A stretch of DNA of 64,000 nucleotides from Candidatus Solibacter usitatus (GCA_016213245.1 JACRBC010000055.1:19265-83264), one strand, 5' to 3'. Counted from the first letter of the stretch, positions 9,356 to 19,248 are shown. A program made the numbers and translations. The notes: generated from the sequence alone by a model not told the origin.

Positions 9356-11407
9356 ATGATACCGATGCCACGCACTCTTTTCGTTGCGGTTTTCGTGCTG
9401 CTGCCGGCCGGCGGGCAAGAAAAGGACGACAAGCCCGTCATCCCCGTGTTGCACCAGAGCATCGTCGTGCGGGCCGCGCCGGTCGAGGTGACCATCGAGC
9501 GGCGGAACGCCGAGGTGGTGCAGAAGTCCCTCTTTTCGCGCGACGACCAGGTCTTCCACCTGCTCGACGCGGGAATCAACGCCGGCCAGCACGAGGGTGG
9601 CGCCAAGAGCCTGGAGATCCGGCGATTCGGTTTCAATCTCGACCACGGCGGAGTCAGCGGCGGGCTGAAGGTGATGACCGACGGGGTTCAGCAGAACCTC
9701 GGCACGCAGGGCCACGGGCAGGGCTACCTCGGCAACCTCAAGAGCCTCACGCCGGAACTGGTTCAGGAGGTCAACCTGATCAACGGGCCGTTCAGCGCCG
9801 AGTACGGCGACTTCAGCGGGCTGGGCGTGGTGCACATCCTCACCCGCGAGTCGATGCCGGATGAGTTCACTCTCCGGCTGCAAGGCGGCTCCTTCGACAC
9901 CGCGCGCGGCTTCTTCGCTTATAGCCCCAACCTGACCACAACCGACGCGCTGGTTGCCTACGAGGGCTCCTATGCCAACGGGCCGTTCATCAATCCGCTC
10001 GGTTACCGCCGCGACAACCTGACCGCGAACATCACCCGACGGCTGTCGGAAAAGCGCCAGGCCGCCGTCAAGGCCAACTTCGGACGAGGCGTGTCGGACT
10101 CCTCCGGACAATTGCCCGTCGACGAGATTGACGCCGGCCGCCTGAACCGCTTCGGCGCCATCGACTCGACCAACGGCATCCGGCAATGGAACGGCACCCT
10201 GGCCGGCTACCTGCGCCAGGAGGGGACGCGGGGCGATGTTCTCAAGTTGGATGGCTTCGTGGGCCGCACCCTCTTCGACCACTTCATGAACTTCACGTTC
10301 TTTCTGAACGACCTCACCGGCGGCGACGCCTTCCAGCAGCACGATTCACGTCTTCAGCAGGGCGCCAACGCGCAGTACCTGCGGCCGCACAAGCTCCTCG
10401 GCATGACGGCTTATCTCTCGAGCGGCGCCAACTTCCACGGCAACCAGATCAACGTGTCGCTTTACCCGCGCCAAGGGCGTGTGCCCACCGGGGTGACCAC
10501 GCGCGCCAACGCCGCCATCACCAACGGCGCGGGCTACGTCCAGGAGAACGTCAGCCTTTTCGGCGGGAAAGTGCTGGCCGGCGCCGGAATGCGCTTCGAC
10601 GCCTTCCGCTTCGCCGTCACCGATCGTCTCGATCCCGATTCCAGCGGCGTCCAAACCGCCGGCCGCTGGCAGCCCAAGGCGAGCCTCTCCTTCACGCCCT
10701 CGTCCAGGGCGCCTCTCACCTTGTTTGCCAACTACGGCCGCGGCATCTCGACTTCCGACGCCCGAGCCATTGTGAAGCGCCCGCGGATGGAGCGGGTGGC
10801 CACCACGGACTTCACGCAGGCCGGCCTGGCGGCGCGCACCGGCAGGTTCTCGGCGCAAAGCTCGGCGTTCCTCATCGAACGTTCCAACGAGCAGGTCTAT
10901 GTGCCCGACGACGGCAGTATCGAGTTCCGCAGCCCCAGTCGTGCCTACGGCTTCGAGACCAAGGCCTCGCTTGAACTCACCCGCTTCGTCTTCCTGAATG
11001 GCGGCTTCACGAAAGTCGCCAACGCTTTCTACACGGGCGTTCCGCGCGCGTACGTGGAAGCGGCGCCCCATTTCGTCGCCAACGCGGGCCTGACCGTTTC
11101 GGGCTGGCGGGGCTGGAGCGGCTCGCTGCGCATGCGTGCCATCAACCACTACCGGCTGGACGGGGAGGACCCTGCCGTCGCCGCCGGGGGCCACACCGTC
11201 TTCGATCTGGGCCTCTCGCGCCGCATCACGCGAGACGTGGACTTCAGTTTCGCCGCCGACAACCTGCTGAATCGTCCCTACTACGAAACGCAGAACTACT
11301 TTGAATCCCGCCTTCCCGGGCAGGAGCCGCGCTTCCGCGTGCACGCCACGCCGGGCTATTCGCGGACGCTCATCGCCGGCATCAGCGTGCGCCTGCGGCG
11401 CAAGTAG
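9356..11407 (+). CDS. TonB-dependent outer membrane receptor
   Basis: About 683 residues: a short signal peptide (MPRTLFVAVFVLLPAGG), a plug domain (about residues 35-165, with LEIRRFGFN and INGPFSAEYGDFSG) and a long C-terminal beta-barrel rich in alternating aromatic and polar segments. The plug pattern with GVQQNLGTQGHGQGY is typical of siderophore or organic ligand receptors, but the ligand cannot be told. The track ORF starts inside the thiolase gene; three in-frame ATGs exist at 9347, 9356 and 9365, none with a strong ribosome site. The protein ends in VRLRRK rather than the usual terminal aromatic residue. No transporter partner is adjacent. Confidence 0.85.
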   Translation: MIPMPRTLFVAVFVLLPAGGQEKDDKPVIPVLHQSIVVRAAPVEVTIERRNAEVVQKSLFSRDDQVFHLLDAGINAGQHEGGAKSLEIRRFGFNLDHGGVSGGLKVMTDGVQQNLGTQGHGQGYLGNLKSLTPELVQEVNLINGPFSAEYGDFSGLGVVHILTRESMPDEFTLRLQGGSFDTARGFFAYSPNLTTTDALVAYEGSYANGPFINPLGYRRDNLTANITRRLSEKRQAAVKANFGRGVSDSSGQLPVDEIDAGRLNRFGAIDSTNGIRQWNGTLAGYLRQEGTRGDVLKLDGFVGRTLFDHFMNFTFFLNDLTGGDAFQQHDSRLQQGANAQYLRPHKLLGMTAYLSSGANFHGNQINVSLYPRQGRVPTGVTTRANAAITNGAGYVQENVSLFGGKVLAGAGMRFDAFRFAVTDRLDPDSSGVQTAGRWQPKASLSFTPSSRAPLTLFANYGRGISTSDARAIVKRPRMERVATTDFTQAGLAARTGRFSAQSSAFLIERSNEQVYVPDDGSIEFRSPSRAYGFETKASLELTRFVFLNGGFTKVANAFYTGVPRAYVEAAPHFVANAGLTVSGWRGWSGSLRMRAINHYRLDGEDPAVAAGGHTVFDLGLSRRITRDVDFSFAADNLLNRPYYETQNYFESRLPGQEPRFRVHATPGYSRTLIAGISVRLRRK

Positions 11408-11456
11408 CTCCGCGGCCCACTCATCGTTCGCCCGCGCGAGACATACTGGTTAGAAC

Positions 11457-12395
11457 ATGACCCGGGAAGTGCACGTCGTGGATTCGCACACCGGCGGCGA
11501 GCCCACGCGCGTCGTCATCGCCGGCGGGCCCGATCTCGGCCTCGGTTCCATGGCCGGGCGGCTGATCCGCTTCAAGACGGAGCACGACCGCTTCCGCTCC
11601 GCGGTGGTGAACGAGCCGCGCGGCTCGGACGCCCTCGTCGGCGCGCTGCTGTGCCAGCCCGTGGATCCTGCCTGCGCCGCCGGCGTCATCTTCTTCAACA
11701 ACGTCGGCTACCTGGGCATGTGCGGCCACGGGACCATCGGCCTGGTCGCCACCCTGGCCCACCTGGGCCGTATCAAGCCGGGCGTGATCCGCATCGAGAC
11801 GCCGGTGGGCGAAGTAAGCGCCGAGCTGCACCAGTCCGGCGAGGTCACCGTCGCCAACGTCCCCAGCTACCGCCTGGCCCAGGATGTGCCGGTCGAGGTG
11901 GAAGGCTACGGCGTGGTGCGCGGCGACATCGCCTGGGGCGGCAACTGGTTCTACCTGGCCGGCTCATCGCCCTACGAACTCGACCTCGCGAATCTCGAGC
12001 CGCTCACCGAATTCACCTGGCGCATCCGGCAGGCGCTGGTTCGAAACGGCATCACCGGCAAGGACGGCGCCGAGATCGACCACGTGGAAGTGTTCGGTCC
12101 GCCGCGCGGGCAGGCCGACAGCCGCAACTTCGTGCTCTGCCCGGGCAAGGCATACGACCGCTCCCCCTGCGGCACCGGCACCAGTGCCAAGCTGGCTTGC
12201 CTCTACGCCGACGGCAAGCTGGCGGAAGGCGCCGTGTGGCGGCAGGAGAGCATCGTCGGCTCCGTATTCGAAGGGAGCGTCACGGTGCGCGGCGGCATGC
12301 TGTTGCCCCGCATCCGGGGCAGCGCCTTCGTCAACGCCGAGGCGCGCCTGGTGCTGGACGGACACGATCCTTTCTGTTGGGGAATTCGCCGATGA
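11457..12395 (+). CDS. lhpA: 4-hydroxyproline 2-epimerase
   Basis: A 312-residue member of the proline racemase family. It starts with [14 protein letters not shown] and has the two catalytic cysteines in GMCGHGT (about residue 87) and [11 protein letters not shown] (about residue 236), the pattern of true epimerases rather than the Ser/Thr-containing dehydratases. It converts trans-4-hydroxy-L-proline to cis-4-hydroxy-D-proline. The function is strongly supported by the next four genes, which encode the rest of the pathway down to the deaminase. Its stop overlaps the next start by four bases (ATGA). Confidence 0.93.
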   Translation: MTREVHVVDSHTGGEPTRVVIAGGPDLGLGSMAGRLIRFKTEHDRFRSAVVNEPRGSDALVGALLCQPVDPACAAGVIFFNNVGYLGMCGHGTIGLVATLAHLGRIKPGVIRIETPVGEVSAELHQSGEVTVANVPSYRLAQDVPVEVEGYGVVRGDIAWGGNWFYLAGSSPYELDLANLEPLTEFTWRIRQALVRNGITGKDGAEIDHVEVFGPPRGQADSRNFVLCPGKAYDRSPCGTGTSAKLACLYADGKLAEGAVWRQESIVGSVFEGSVTVRGGMLLPRIRGSAFVNAEARLVLDGHDPFCWGIRR

Positions 12396-13498
12396 ACCAC
12401 AGCGCCGACGTCGTCATCGCCGGCGGCGGCATTGTCGGCGCGGCCTGCGCCTACGAGTGCGCCCGGGCCGGGCTCTCGGTGACGGTGATCGAGGGCGCCA
12501 TCATCGGCGGCGGCGCCAGCGCGGCCGGCATGGGCCACATCGTGGTGATGGACGACTCCGAGGCGCAGTTCAATCTCACGCTGCTTTCGCAACAGCTCTG
12601 GAGCGAGCGCGTGGCGGAGATGACTGACGGGGTCGAGCACCTCCCCTGCGGCACCCTCTGGGTGGCTGCCGATGAGGAAGAGATGGCGGAGGTGCGCCGC
12701 AAGCGCGCGTTCTACTCGCAGCGTGGCGTGCCCGTTGAGATGCTCGATTCACGCCAGCTCGCCGAGGCCGAGCCGCACCTGCGTCCGGATCTGGCCGGCG
12801 GCCTGCTGGTCCCCGGCGACAGCGTGGTCTACCCGCCCGTCGCGGCGCGGTGGCTGCTCGACCGCTGCGGCGCGCGCGTCCTCACCGGCGTCCCCATCGC
12901 GACGCTCGACGACAACGGCGCGACGCTCGAGGACGGATCGCGCGTCTCCGGCGGCGTGATCGTCAACGCGCTGGGCGCGAAGGCCGCGCGCCTCATGCCC
13001 TCCATCCCTGTCACGCCGCGCAAGGGCCACCTGGTCATCACCGACCGCTATCCGGGCTTCCTCCGCCACCAACTGGTCGAGCTCGGCTACCTCAAGAGCG
13101 CCCACTCCGCCGGCGCCGATTCGATTGCTTTCAATGTCCAGCCCCGCCGCACCGGCCAGGTGCTGATCGGCTCGTCCCGCCAGTTCGGCGCCGATCACAA
13201 GGGGATCGATCAGCCCATCCTCAGCCGCATGTTGCGGCGGGCGGCCGAGTACATGCCGCGAATCGGTTCCTTGATCGCCATCCGCGCCTGGACCGGCTTC
13301 CGCGCCGCTACACCCGACCACTTGCCCCTGATCGGCCCCATGCCCGGCGCCTCGCGCCTCTGGCTCGCCACCGGCCACGAAGGACTGGGCGTCACCACCG
13401 CTCTGGCCACCGGCAGGCTGATCGCCGATCAGATCACCGGGCGCAGTTCGCCCATCGACGCCGCGCCCTACCTCCCCGCCAGGTGCATCCATGGCTGA
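12392..13498 (+). CDS. lhpB: FAD-dependent D-hydroxyproline dehydrogenase, DAO-type subunit
   Basis: A 368-residue FAD oxidoreductase of the D-amino-acid oxidase/glycine oxidase family. The N-terminal dinucleotide-binding motif is [18 protein letters not shown] and the C-terminal FAD region contains [18 protein letters not shown] and [12 protein letters not shown]. It is expected to be the catalytic subunit that oxidises cis-4-hydroxy-D-proline to the pyrroline, working with the two following subunits as in the Pseudomonas LhpBEF enzyme. The 615-residue track ORF extends into lhpA; the true ATG at 12392 overlaps the lhpA stop. Confidence 0.9.
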   Translation: MNHSADVVIAGGGIVGAACAYECARAGLSVTVIEGAIIGGGASAAGMGHIVVMDDSEAQFNLTLLSQQLWSERVAEMTDGVEHLPCGTLWVAADEEEMAEVRRKRAFYSQRGVPVEMLDSRQLAEAEPHLRPDLAGGLLVPGDSVVYPPVAARWLLDRCGARVLTGVPIATLDDNGATLEDGSRVSGGVIVNALGAKAARLMPSIPVTPRKGHLVITDRYPGFLRHQLVELGYLKSAHSAGADSIAFNVQPRRTGQVLIGSSRQFGADHKGIDQPILSRMLRRAAEYMPRIGSLIAIRAWTGFRAATPDHLPLIGPMPGASRLWLATGHEGLGVTTALATGRLIADQITGRSSPIDAAPYLPARCIHG

Positions 13499-13736
13499 GC
13501 GCGTCACCATCTTCGTCGACGGCCGGCCCATCGCCGCCGAACGTGGCGCCACCGTCGCCGCCGCCATGCTCTCGGCCGGCATCCGCGCTTTCCGTCACTC
13601 GGTCTCCGGCGAACCTCGCGCCCCGCTGTGCGGCATGGGCATCTGTTTCGAGTGCCGCGTGACCATCGGCGGCGAGCCGCACCGCCGCGGCTGCCAGACG
13701 CTCTGCCAGGACGGACTGGAGGTCTCCACCACGTGA
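13491..13736 (+). CDS. lhpF: small [2Fe-2S] subunit of D-hydroxyproline dehydrogenase
   Basis: An 81-residue ferredoxin-like protein with the cysteine pattern C-x4-C-x2-C-x11-C in LCGMGICFECRVTIGGEPHRRGC. It belongs to the small (2Fe-2S)-binding subunits that accompany heteromeric sarcosine, hydroxyproline and opine dehydrogenases. It overlaps the end of the catalytic subunit gene by eight bases and the next gene by four (GTGA), so it is very likely made in fixed ratio with both. Confidence 0.92.
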   Translation: MAERVTIFVDGRPIAAERGATVAAAMLSAGIRAFRHSVSGEPRAPLCGMGICFECRVTIGGEPHRRGCQTLCQDGLEVSTT

Positions 13737-14923
13737 GCGCTCCAGCCATTGTCGTCGTCGGCGCCGGACCAGCCGGAGTCGCCGCCGCCTGCCGGGCCGC
13801 CGGGTGCGGCAGGCGCGTCGTGCTGCTCGACGACAACCCCGCGCCCGGCGGCCAGATCTGGCGCGGGGACCGGCAACAGCGCTGGTTGGCCCGCCTGGCC
13901 GATTCCGGCGTCGAGGTGCGCTGCGGGACCACCGTTTCGGGGCTGGAATTGCCCGGCGCAACGACTATCCTCGCCACGGGCGCCCGCGAGCTTTTCCTCC
14001 CCTTTCCCGGCTGGACCTCGCCCGGCGTCACCGGCGCGGGCGGATTGCAGGCGCTGATCAAATCCGGCTTCAGCATCGCCGGCAAGCGCGTCGTCGTCGC
14101 CGGCAGCGGGCTCCTGCTTCCCGCCGTCGCCTCCCTCGTCCGCAAGAGCGGAGGCAGCGTCGTTCTGATTGCGGAACAGACCTCGGCCATGAACATGGCC
14201 GCATTCGCGGCGGCATTGCTCTCGCGTCCGGAGAAGCTCGCGCAGTCGGCCGAGGCGGCGCTGTCACTGCTTGGGGTTCCCTACTTCACGCGGTGCGTCG
14301 TGGAGTCTTTCGATGGCGGGCGGGTGCGCCTGCGCCGCGGCAACGCCATCTTCGAATGCGACACCGACTACCTCGCCAGCGGCTTCGGACTCGTCCCTAA
14401 CACCGAGCTGGCGGCTCTGCTCGGCTGCCGGCTCCTCGCTGGCGCGGTGGAAGTTGACGAGTTCCAGCAAACCACCGTCGCCGGTGTCTACGCCGCCGGC
14501 GAGTTGACCGGCATCGGCGGCGTGGAGAAATCCCTGGTCGAAGGCGAGATCGCCGGCCTGGCCGCCGCCGGCGCAGTGGACGAGGCCCGCGCGCTGTTCG
14601 GACGCAGCCGCCGCGCTCGACGCTTCTCCGCCGCGCTGAATCGCGCCTTCGCACTGGACGGCGGCCTGCGCGCGCTGCCGCGCGACGAAACGCTGGTCTG
14701 CCGCTGTGAAGACGTCTCCCACTCCCGGCTCAAGGGCTTGGCCTCCTGGCGCCAAGCCAAGCTCCACACCCGCTGCGGCATGGGCCCGTGCCAGGGCCGC
14801 GTCTGCGCCGCCGCCGCGCAGTTCCTCTATGGTTGGAACGATCAGTCCCCGCGCCCGCCCGTATTCCCCGTGCCCGCCGGCCTGCTCGCCGATCCGGGCA
14901 GCTTCGAAGGAGAACCCACATGA
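13733..14923 (+). CDS. lhpE: NAD(P)/FAD-binding subunit of D-hydroxyproline dehydrogenase
   Basis: A 396-residue flavoprotein. Two dinucleotide-binding motifs are seen (VVVGAGPAGVAAACRAAG at the start and KRVVVAGSGLLLPAVAS near residue 120), followed by VYAAGELTGIGG. The C-terminus has a BFD-like [2Fe-2S] motif made from CRCED and CGMGPCQGRVC. The architecture matches the alpha-type subunit of hydroxyproline or opine dehydrogenases. The start must be the GTG at 13733, in a GTGA overlap with the previous stop; the longer track ORF uses sequence inside lhpF. It overlaps the next gene by four bases. Confidence 0.9.
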   Translation: MSAPAIVVVGAGPAGVAAACRAAGCGRRVVLLDDNPAPGGQIWRGDRQQRWLARLADSGVEVRCGTTVSGLELPGATTILATGARELFLPFPGWTSPGVTGAGGLQALIKSGFSIAGKRVVVAGSGLLLPAVASLVRKSGGSVVLIAEQTSAMNMAAFAAALLSRPEKLAQSAEAALSLLGVPYFTRCVVESFDGGRVRLRRGNAIFECDTDYLASGFGLVPNTELAALLGCRLLAGAVEVDEFQQTTVAGVYAAGELTGIGGVEKSLVEGEIAGLAAAGAVDEARALFGRSRRARRFSAALNRAFALDGGLRALPRDETLVCRCEDVSHSRLKGLASWRQAKLHTRCGMGPCQGRVCAAAAQFLYGWNDQSPRPPVFPVPAGLLADPGSFEGEPT

Positions 14924-15807
14924 ACTGGAACGGAGTCATCCCCGCCATCACCACACCGTTCAACACTGACCTCAGCGTCGATTACGCCTTCTTCGCCCGG
15001 CACTGCACTTGGATGATCGATAGCGGCTGCTCCGGCATTGTCGCTCTCGGCTCTCTCGGCGAGGGCGCCACGCTCAGCTTCGACGAGAAGCGCGGGGTGC
15101 TGAGCACCGCTGTCGGGGCCGTGGGAGACCGTGCGCCCGTCGTCGCCGGCGTCTCCGCGCTCAGTACCGCCGAGACCGTGGCCATCGCGCGGATGGCCGC
15201 CGATTGCGGCTGCTCCGGCCTCATGGTCCTGCCGCCCTATGTCTACGTGGGCGACTGGCGCGAATCCAAGGCCCACGTCTCGGCCATCCTCCGCGCCACC
15301 CCCCTGTCCTGCATGCTCTACAACAACCCCATCGCCTACAAGACCGACTTCCTTCCCGAACAGGCCGCCGAACTGCTCAACGAGCACGCCAACCTGGAGG
15401 CCATCAAGGAATCGAGCGCCGACATCCGCCGCATCGCCGCGCTTCGCGTGCTGGCCGGCGACAGGTTGAAGATCCTGGCCGGCGTCGACGACCTCATCTT
15501 CGAGGCCGGCCTGGCCGGCGCGACAGGCTGGATCGCGGGACTGGTCAACGCCTTCCCCGCCGAGAGCGTCGAACTCTTCGACGCCTCCATCCGCGGCGAC
15601 CGCGACCGCGCTTTCGCGCTCTACCAGTGGTTCCTTCCCCTGCTCCGCATGGACACCGTGCCGAAGTTCGTCCAGCTCATCAAGCTCGCCCAACAGGAGG
15701 CCGGCATGGGCAGCGAGCGCGTCCGGCCGCCGCGGCTCGAGCTCACGGGAACAGAGCGCGAAGCGGCGCTGGCGGTGATCCGCGCAGCGCTCGCCTCGCG
15801 CCCTTGA
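14920..15807 (+). CDS. lhpC: pyrroline-4-hydroxy-2-carboxylate deaminase (DapA family)
   Basis: A 295-residue class I aldolase-fold protein of the DapA/NAL family. The Schiff-base lysine is expected in LEAIKESSADIRR (about residue 162), and LGSLGEGATLS and MLYNNPIAYKTD are family motifs. In the hydroxyproline pathway this enzyme converts pyrroline-4-hydroxy-2-carboxylate to alpha-ketoglutarate semialdehyde and ammonia; the assignment rests on the operon, since sequence alone would also fit dihydrodipicolinate synthase-like enzymes. The start ATG at 14920 has AAGGAG upstream. The last enzyme, semialdehyde dehydrogenase, is not in this window. Confidence 0.85.
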   Translation: MNWNGVIPAITTPFNTDLSVDYAFFARHCTWMIDSGCSGIVALGSLGEGATLSFDEKRGVLSTAVGAVGDRAPVVAGVSALSTAETVAIARMAADCGCSGLMVLPPYVYVGDWRESKAHVSAILRATPLSCMLYNNPIAYKTDFLPEQAAELLNEHANLEAIKESSADIRRIAALRVLAGDRLKILAGVDDLIFEAGLAGATGWIAGLVNAFPAESVELFDASIRGDRDRAFALYQWFLPLLRMDTVPKFVQLIKLAQQEAGMGSERVRPPRLELTGTEREAALAVIRAALASRP

Positions 15808-15810
15808 GTT

Positions 15811-17367
15811 CTACTGGAGCAGCGTGAAGTTCACATCGATCTCGGTGAGTATCTCCACCGGCTCGCCGTTCAGCAGCGTCGGCTGATACCTCCACTGTTT
15901 CACCGCTTCCACGGCCGCCTCCACCAGCCGCGGGTCGACGATCTGGTTCAACACCTCCAGGTTCAGCACCGAGCCATCCTTGCCGATCACCGCGCGCATC
16001 AGCACAGAGCCCTGGATGCCCTCCGCCTTGCAGCTCGGGGGATACTTCGGGGTCACCTTGGTCACCAGTTTCACCGCCTGCACGCTGCCGCCCACGCGAA
16101 TTCGCGTAGGCGCCTGGCCCGGCGCAAGCGGCGCCACCGCCGGCTTGGGTCCGCCCTCGCCCACGACATTCACTGTCTCGTGCACCCTGCCCGTCATGAG
16201 CATGATCTGCAGCGGCTGGGAAGCGCCGCCCTCCACCACAATGCCCTTCAGCTCCAGCAGCGCGAAGCCGGGCTTGGCCACGGCCACGTTGTAGTTGCCG
16301 TCCGGCAGCGGGGCCAGCGCGAATTCGCCGGCTTCGTTTGAGTACACCGCCTCTCTGCGGCTCGATCCGTTGAACGACAACGACACGCGCGCCTTCGGCA
16401 CCACCGCGCCGCTGGGATCGCGCACCACGCCTCGAATGCCGCCGTCGGCCGCCAGCGCCGGCATACGCAGCGCCGCCAGCGGCGCCAGCAGCGCCAGCGC
16501 CGCCGCCGCCACGGTCAATACCGCGCCCCGTCCCACCGGACCGCGCCTCAGGTTGTTACGGAGCAGCGCGCGCAGGCGGTGCTCGAGATCGTTGATTCTA
16601 GCCATTGGGATTGCTCCTTGTGGAATGCGTTCGCGGCCGTTCAGGCCACGGACAATTTCGATCAGGTGGCCGGCGTAGTCCGACGCGCGCCCGCCGTGCC
16701 GCAGCACGCCGTCGTCGCAGGCCAGTTCGGCCTCTTTCCGCAGCCGCGAGGCCGCCATCCAGACCCACGGCAGCGGCCAGTAGAGCGCGCAGGCGAGCTC
16801 GGCGGCCAGTTGCGCCAGCGTGTCCCGCCGCACGGCGTGCGAGACCTCGTGCCGCAGGACCATCTCCAGGCGATCGGCCGGCCAGGCGGTAGCCTCGGCC
16901 GGCAGCAGCACCACCGGCCGCGCCGCTCCGCAGACCACCGGCACGTCGATGCCCGCCGAAACCAGCACCTCGACGCCATCCACCCTGCGCCATGCGCCGG
17001 CGTTGCGCGCCAGCTTCGACGCTCTCCGATGACCCAGCCCCAGACGGAGCAGCAGCAGGGCTGCGCCGCCCGCCCAGAGGCCGGCCATCCACCAGCGCCA
17101 GGGCACGCCTGATGGAACGGCGTCCGCCGTCACCACGATCACCGTCCGCGCCGCCGCCTGCGTCGCCTGCGCCGCCCGCGGCAGGGCCGGCGCCCAGCCG
17201 GGCGCCACCAGCAGCGCCACCGGCAGCGCCAATAGGGCGGCGACGCCCGCCAGCCAGATGAGATGGCGGAGCGAGGCCGGAGCGCGCCGGGCGGCCGCCG
17301 CCACAAGCCCGCACACGCCCAACAGCAGTGTGGCCTTCACGGCGAGTTCAAATAACATGGAGTCCAT
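15811..17367 (-). CDS. M56 (BlaR1-type) membrane peptidase fused to regulatory and TonB C-terminal domains
   Basis: A 518-residue protein with three parts. The N-terminal part has several membrane segments and an M56 zinc peptidase domain with HEVSH (about residue 173) and a downstream acidic ligand in EAELACDDGVLRHG. After a membrane segment near residue 290, a carboxypeptidase regulatory-like beta domain follows (IRGVVRDPSGAVVPKARVSL, about 315-395). The C-terminus is a TonB energy-transducer-like domain (TPKYPPSCKAEGIQGSVLM ... VKQWRYQPTLLNGEPV). It is coupled to the BlaI repressor gene just upstream. It probably senses envelope stress and cleaves the repressor; the role of the TonB domain is unclear. 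Confidence 0.88.
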   Translation of the reverse strand: MDSMLFELAVKATLLLGVCGLVAAAARRAPASLRHLIWLAGVAALLALPVALLVAPGWAPALPRAAQATQAAARTVIVVTADAVPSGVPWRWWMAGLWAGGAALLLLRLGLGHRRASKLARNAGAWRRVDGVEVLVSAGIDVPVVCGAARPVVLLPAEATAWPADRLEMVLRHEVSHAVRRDTLAQLAAELACALYWPLPWVWMAASRLRKEAELACDDGVLRHGGRASDYAGHLIEIVRGLNGRERIPQGAIPMARINDLEHRLRALLRNNLRRGPVGRGAVLTVAAAALALLAPLAALRMPALAADGGIRGVVRDPSGAVVPKARVSLSFNGSSRREAVYSNEAGEFALAPLPDGNYNVAVAKPGFALLELKGIVVEGGASQPLQIMLMTGRVHETVNVVGEGGPKPAVAPLAPGQAPTRIRVGGSVQAVKLVTKVTPKYPPSCKAEGIQGSVLMRAVIGKDGSVLNLEVLNQIVDPRLVEAAVEAVKQWRYQPTLLNGEPVEILTEIDVNFTLLQ

Positions 17368-17368
17368 T

Positions 17369-17758
17369 TCAGCGTTCCTCCTTCCGTGCCCGCTCGATCA
17401 GCGCCGCCAGGCCGTCCAGCTCCTCCTCCGACATCCGCGCCGACCGCCCATCCAGTAGCGCCGCCGCCGCCCGCGCCGGCGAGCCGCCGAAGAAGGTGTC
17501 CACCATGTGCCGTAGCGCCCCGCGCCGCGCCCGCGCCGGTTGCGCGGTGGGCATGTAGACATAGCGCAGGTCCTCGGCCTCGTGCCGCGCGTGGCCCTTG
17601 TCCTCCAGCGTCCGCAGGTGCGCCCGCACCGCCGAATAGCTGGGCGCGTCCTCCATCTCCCGGTGCACCTCGGCGGCCGTCGCCCGGCCCAGCCGGAAGA
17701 GAATCTCCAGGATCTGCCGCTCGCGGCGGCTTACGTTCATCGTCTGTTGCGTCGCCAT
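17369..17758 (-). CDS. BlaI/MecI-family transcriptional repressor
   Basis: A 129-residue winged-helix repressor. It starts MNVSRRERQILEILFRLGRATAAEVHREM, the usual BlaI N-terminal helix-turn-helix region, followed by a wing and a C-terminal dimerisation helix (MSEEELDGLAALIERARKEE). BlaI-type repressors bind dyad operators and are cleaved or released by the partner M56 peptidase. The gene is one base away from that peptidase gene. A perfect palindrome 30 bases upstream is the likely operator for autorepression. The signal and other targets are unknown. Confidence 0.93.
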   Translation of the reverse strand: MATQQTMNVSRRERQILEILFRLGRATAAEVHREMEDAPSYSAVRAHLRTLEDKGHARHEAEDLRYVYMPTAQPARARRGALRHMVDTFFGGSPARAAAALLDGRSARMSEEELDGLAALIERARKEER

Positions 17759-17787
17759 TGTGTAACCTGCTGTCTTTCCCGCAGCCT

Positions 17788-17801
17788 GCTAGAAATCTAG
17801 C
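17788..17801. promoter_or_regulatory. palindromic operator for the BlaI-type repressor
   Basis: The sequence GCTAGAAATCTAGC is an inverted repeat with six-base arms and a two-base centre, located 30 bases upstream of the repressor start and between it and the divergent plus-strand gene. BlaI-family operators are short dyads in this position, so it could control both directions. The binding is inferred. Confidence 0.6.
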
Positions 17802-17890
17802 ACGTATTCGGGCCGCTGTCTATGTGGACACCGCCCGGCGCCGGAGGTTCCCGGGTATTTGCAGCCCGTCCGGTCTATGCTGGTCTTCAG

Positions 17891-18820
17891 GTGCAGCAGT
17901 TCGTCAGGCGCCGGGACCTGTTCAGGCTACCCCTGGCGCTCGCCCTCCGCCCCAGGCCCTGGCCGGGCGGGACATTTCTACAGTTCTGGTCCGCCCACCT
18001 CATCTGGGACGACGCCCGTTGGAGCCGTCTCTATCAGCACTTGTCCGAGATCGGCGTCACCGAGCTCGTCGTGCAATGGTCCCGCTACGACGACATCGGC
18101 TACGTCCCCCTGGTCCTTCGCGCCGCCGACGAGTGCGATGCCCGGGACTGGACGCTGCACGCCGGCCTGGCGCACCACAGCCAGTGGTGGACTGCCCTGG
18201 AACAGGGCCCCGCCGCCCGCGCCCAGGCCCTCGCCCGCGCCTTCGCCGCCCACCTGGAGTGCGCCCGTGAACTCGCCCCGCTCGCCCGCCGCCGCTGCTT
18301 CCGCGGCTGGTACCTGCCCGAGGAGATCGACGATGTCCACTGGCAGGCCGCCGCCGGCGTGGACGCGCTCTGCGGTCATCTCTCCCGCCTCCACCACAGC
18401 CTGCACCCCCTGTCCGCCGGCGGCTTCACCTCCGGCCGCGCCGCGCCTTCCACCCTGGCCCGCTTCTGGGCCCATCTGCGGCGGGAGTCCAAGCTCGACA
18501 CCGTCCTCTTTCAGGACGGCATCGGCGCCGGCAATCTCTCACTGCCCCAATGGGAGACGCTCCTGCCAGTCCTCTCCCGCTCTGTCGGACCCCGCCGCCT
18601 GCGCGTGGTGGTCGAGGCCTTTGAGCAGATCTCGGCCTCTGGTCCCTTTCAGGCACGCCCCGCGCCTGTCGAGCGCATCGAGGCGCAAACCACCCTTGCC
18701 CGGCGCTGGACCCGCCGTCCCCCCATCGCCTTCAGCTTCCCCGAGTATTTCACCCCGGAAGGCGGCGCCGAGGCTCGGGCACGCTTCGAGCTGCTCCGCG
18801 GCCCCCATGGGCGACAATAG
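17891..18820 (+). CDS. DUF4434-like exported protein
   Basis: About 309 residues. The core begins [19 protein letters not shown] and continues [21 protein letters not shown] and FSFPEYF, which resembles the DUF4434 TIM-barrel-like family often found beside glycan enzymes. I set the start at the GTG at 17891 because it gives [19 protein letters not shown], a plausible twin-arginine export signal; the track start at 17822 adds 23 residues with no ribosome site. There is no clear ribosome site at the GTG either, so the start is uncertain. It precedes yjbQ by eight bases. Enzyme activity is unknown, although the family fold suggests a glycoside hydrolase. Confidence 0.65.
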   Translation: MQQFVRRRDLFRLPLALALRPRPWPGGTFLQFWSAHLIWDDARWSRLYQHLSEIGVTELVVQWSRYDDIGYVPLVLRAADECDARDWTLHAGLAHHSQWWTALEQGPAARAQALARAFAAHLECARELAPLARRRCFRGWYLPEEIDDVHWQAAAGVDALCGHLSRLHHSLHPLSAGGFTSGRAAPSTLARFWAHLRRESKLDTVLFQDGIGAGNLSLPQWETLLPVLSRSVGPRRLRVVVEAFEQISASGPFQARPAPVERIEAQTTLARRWTRRPPIAFSFPEYFTPEGGAEARARFELLRGPHGRQ

Positions 18821-18828
18821 CGGTAGCC

Positions 18829-19248
<420 letters not shown>

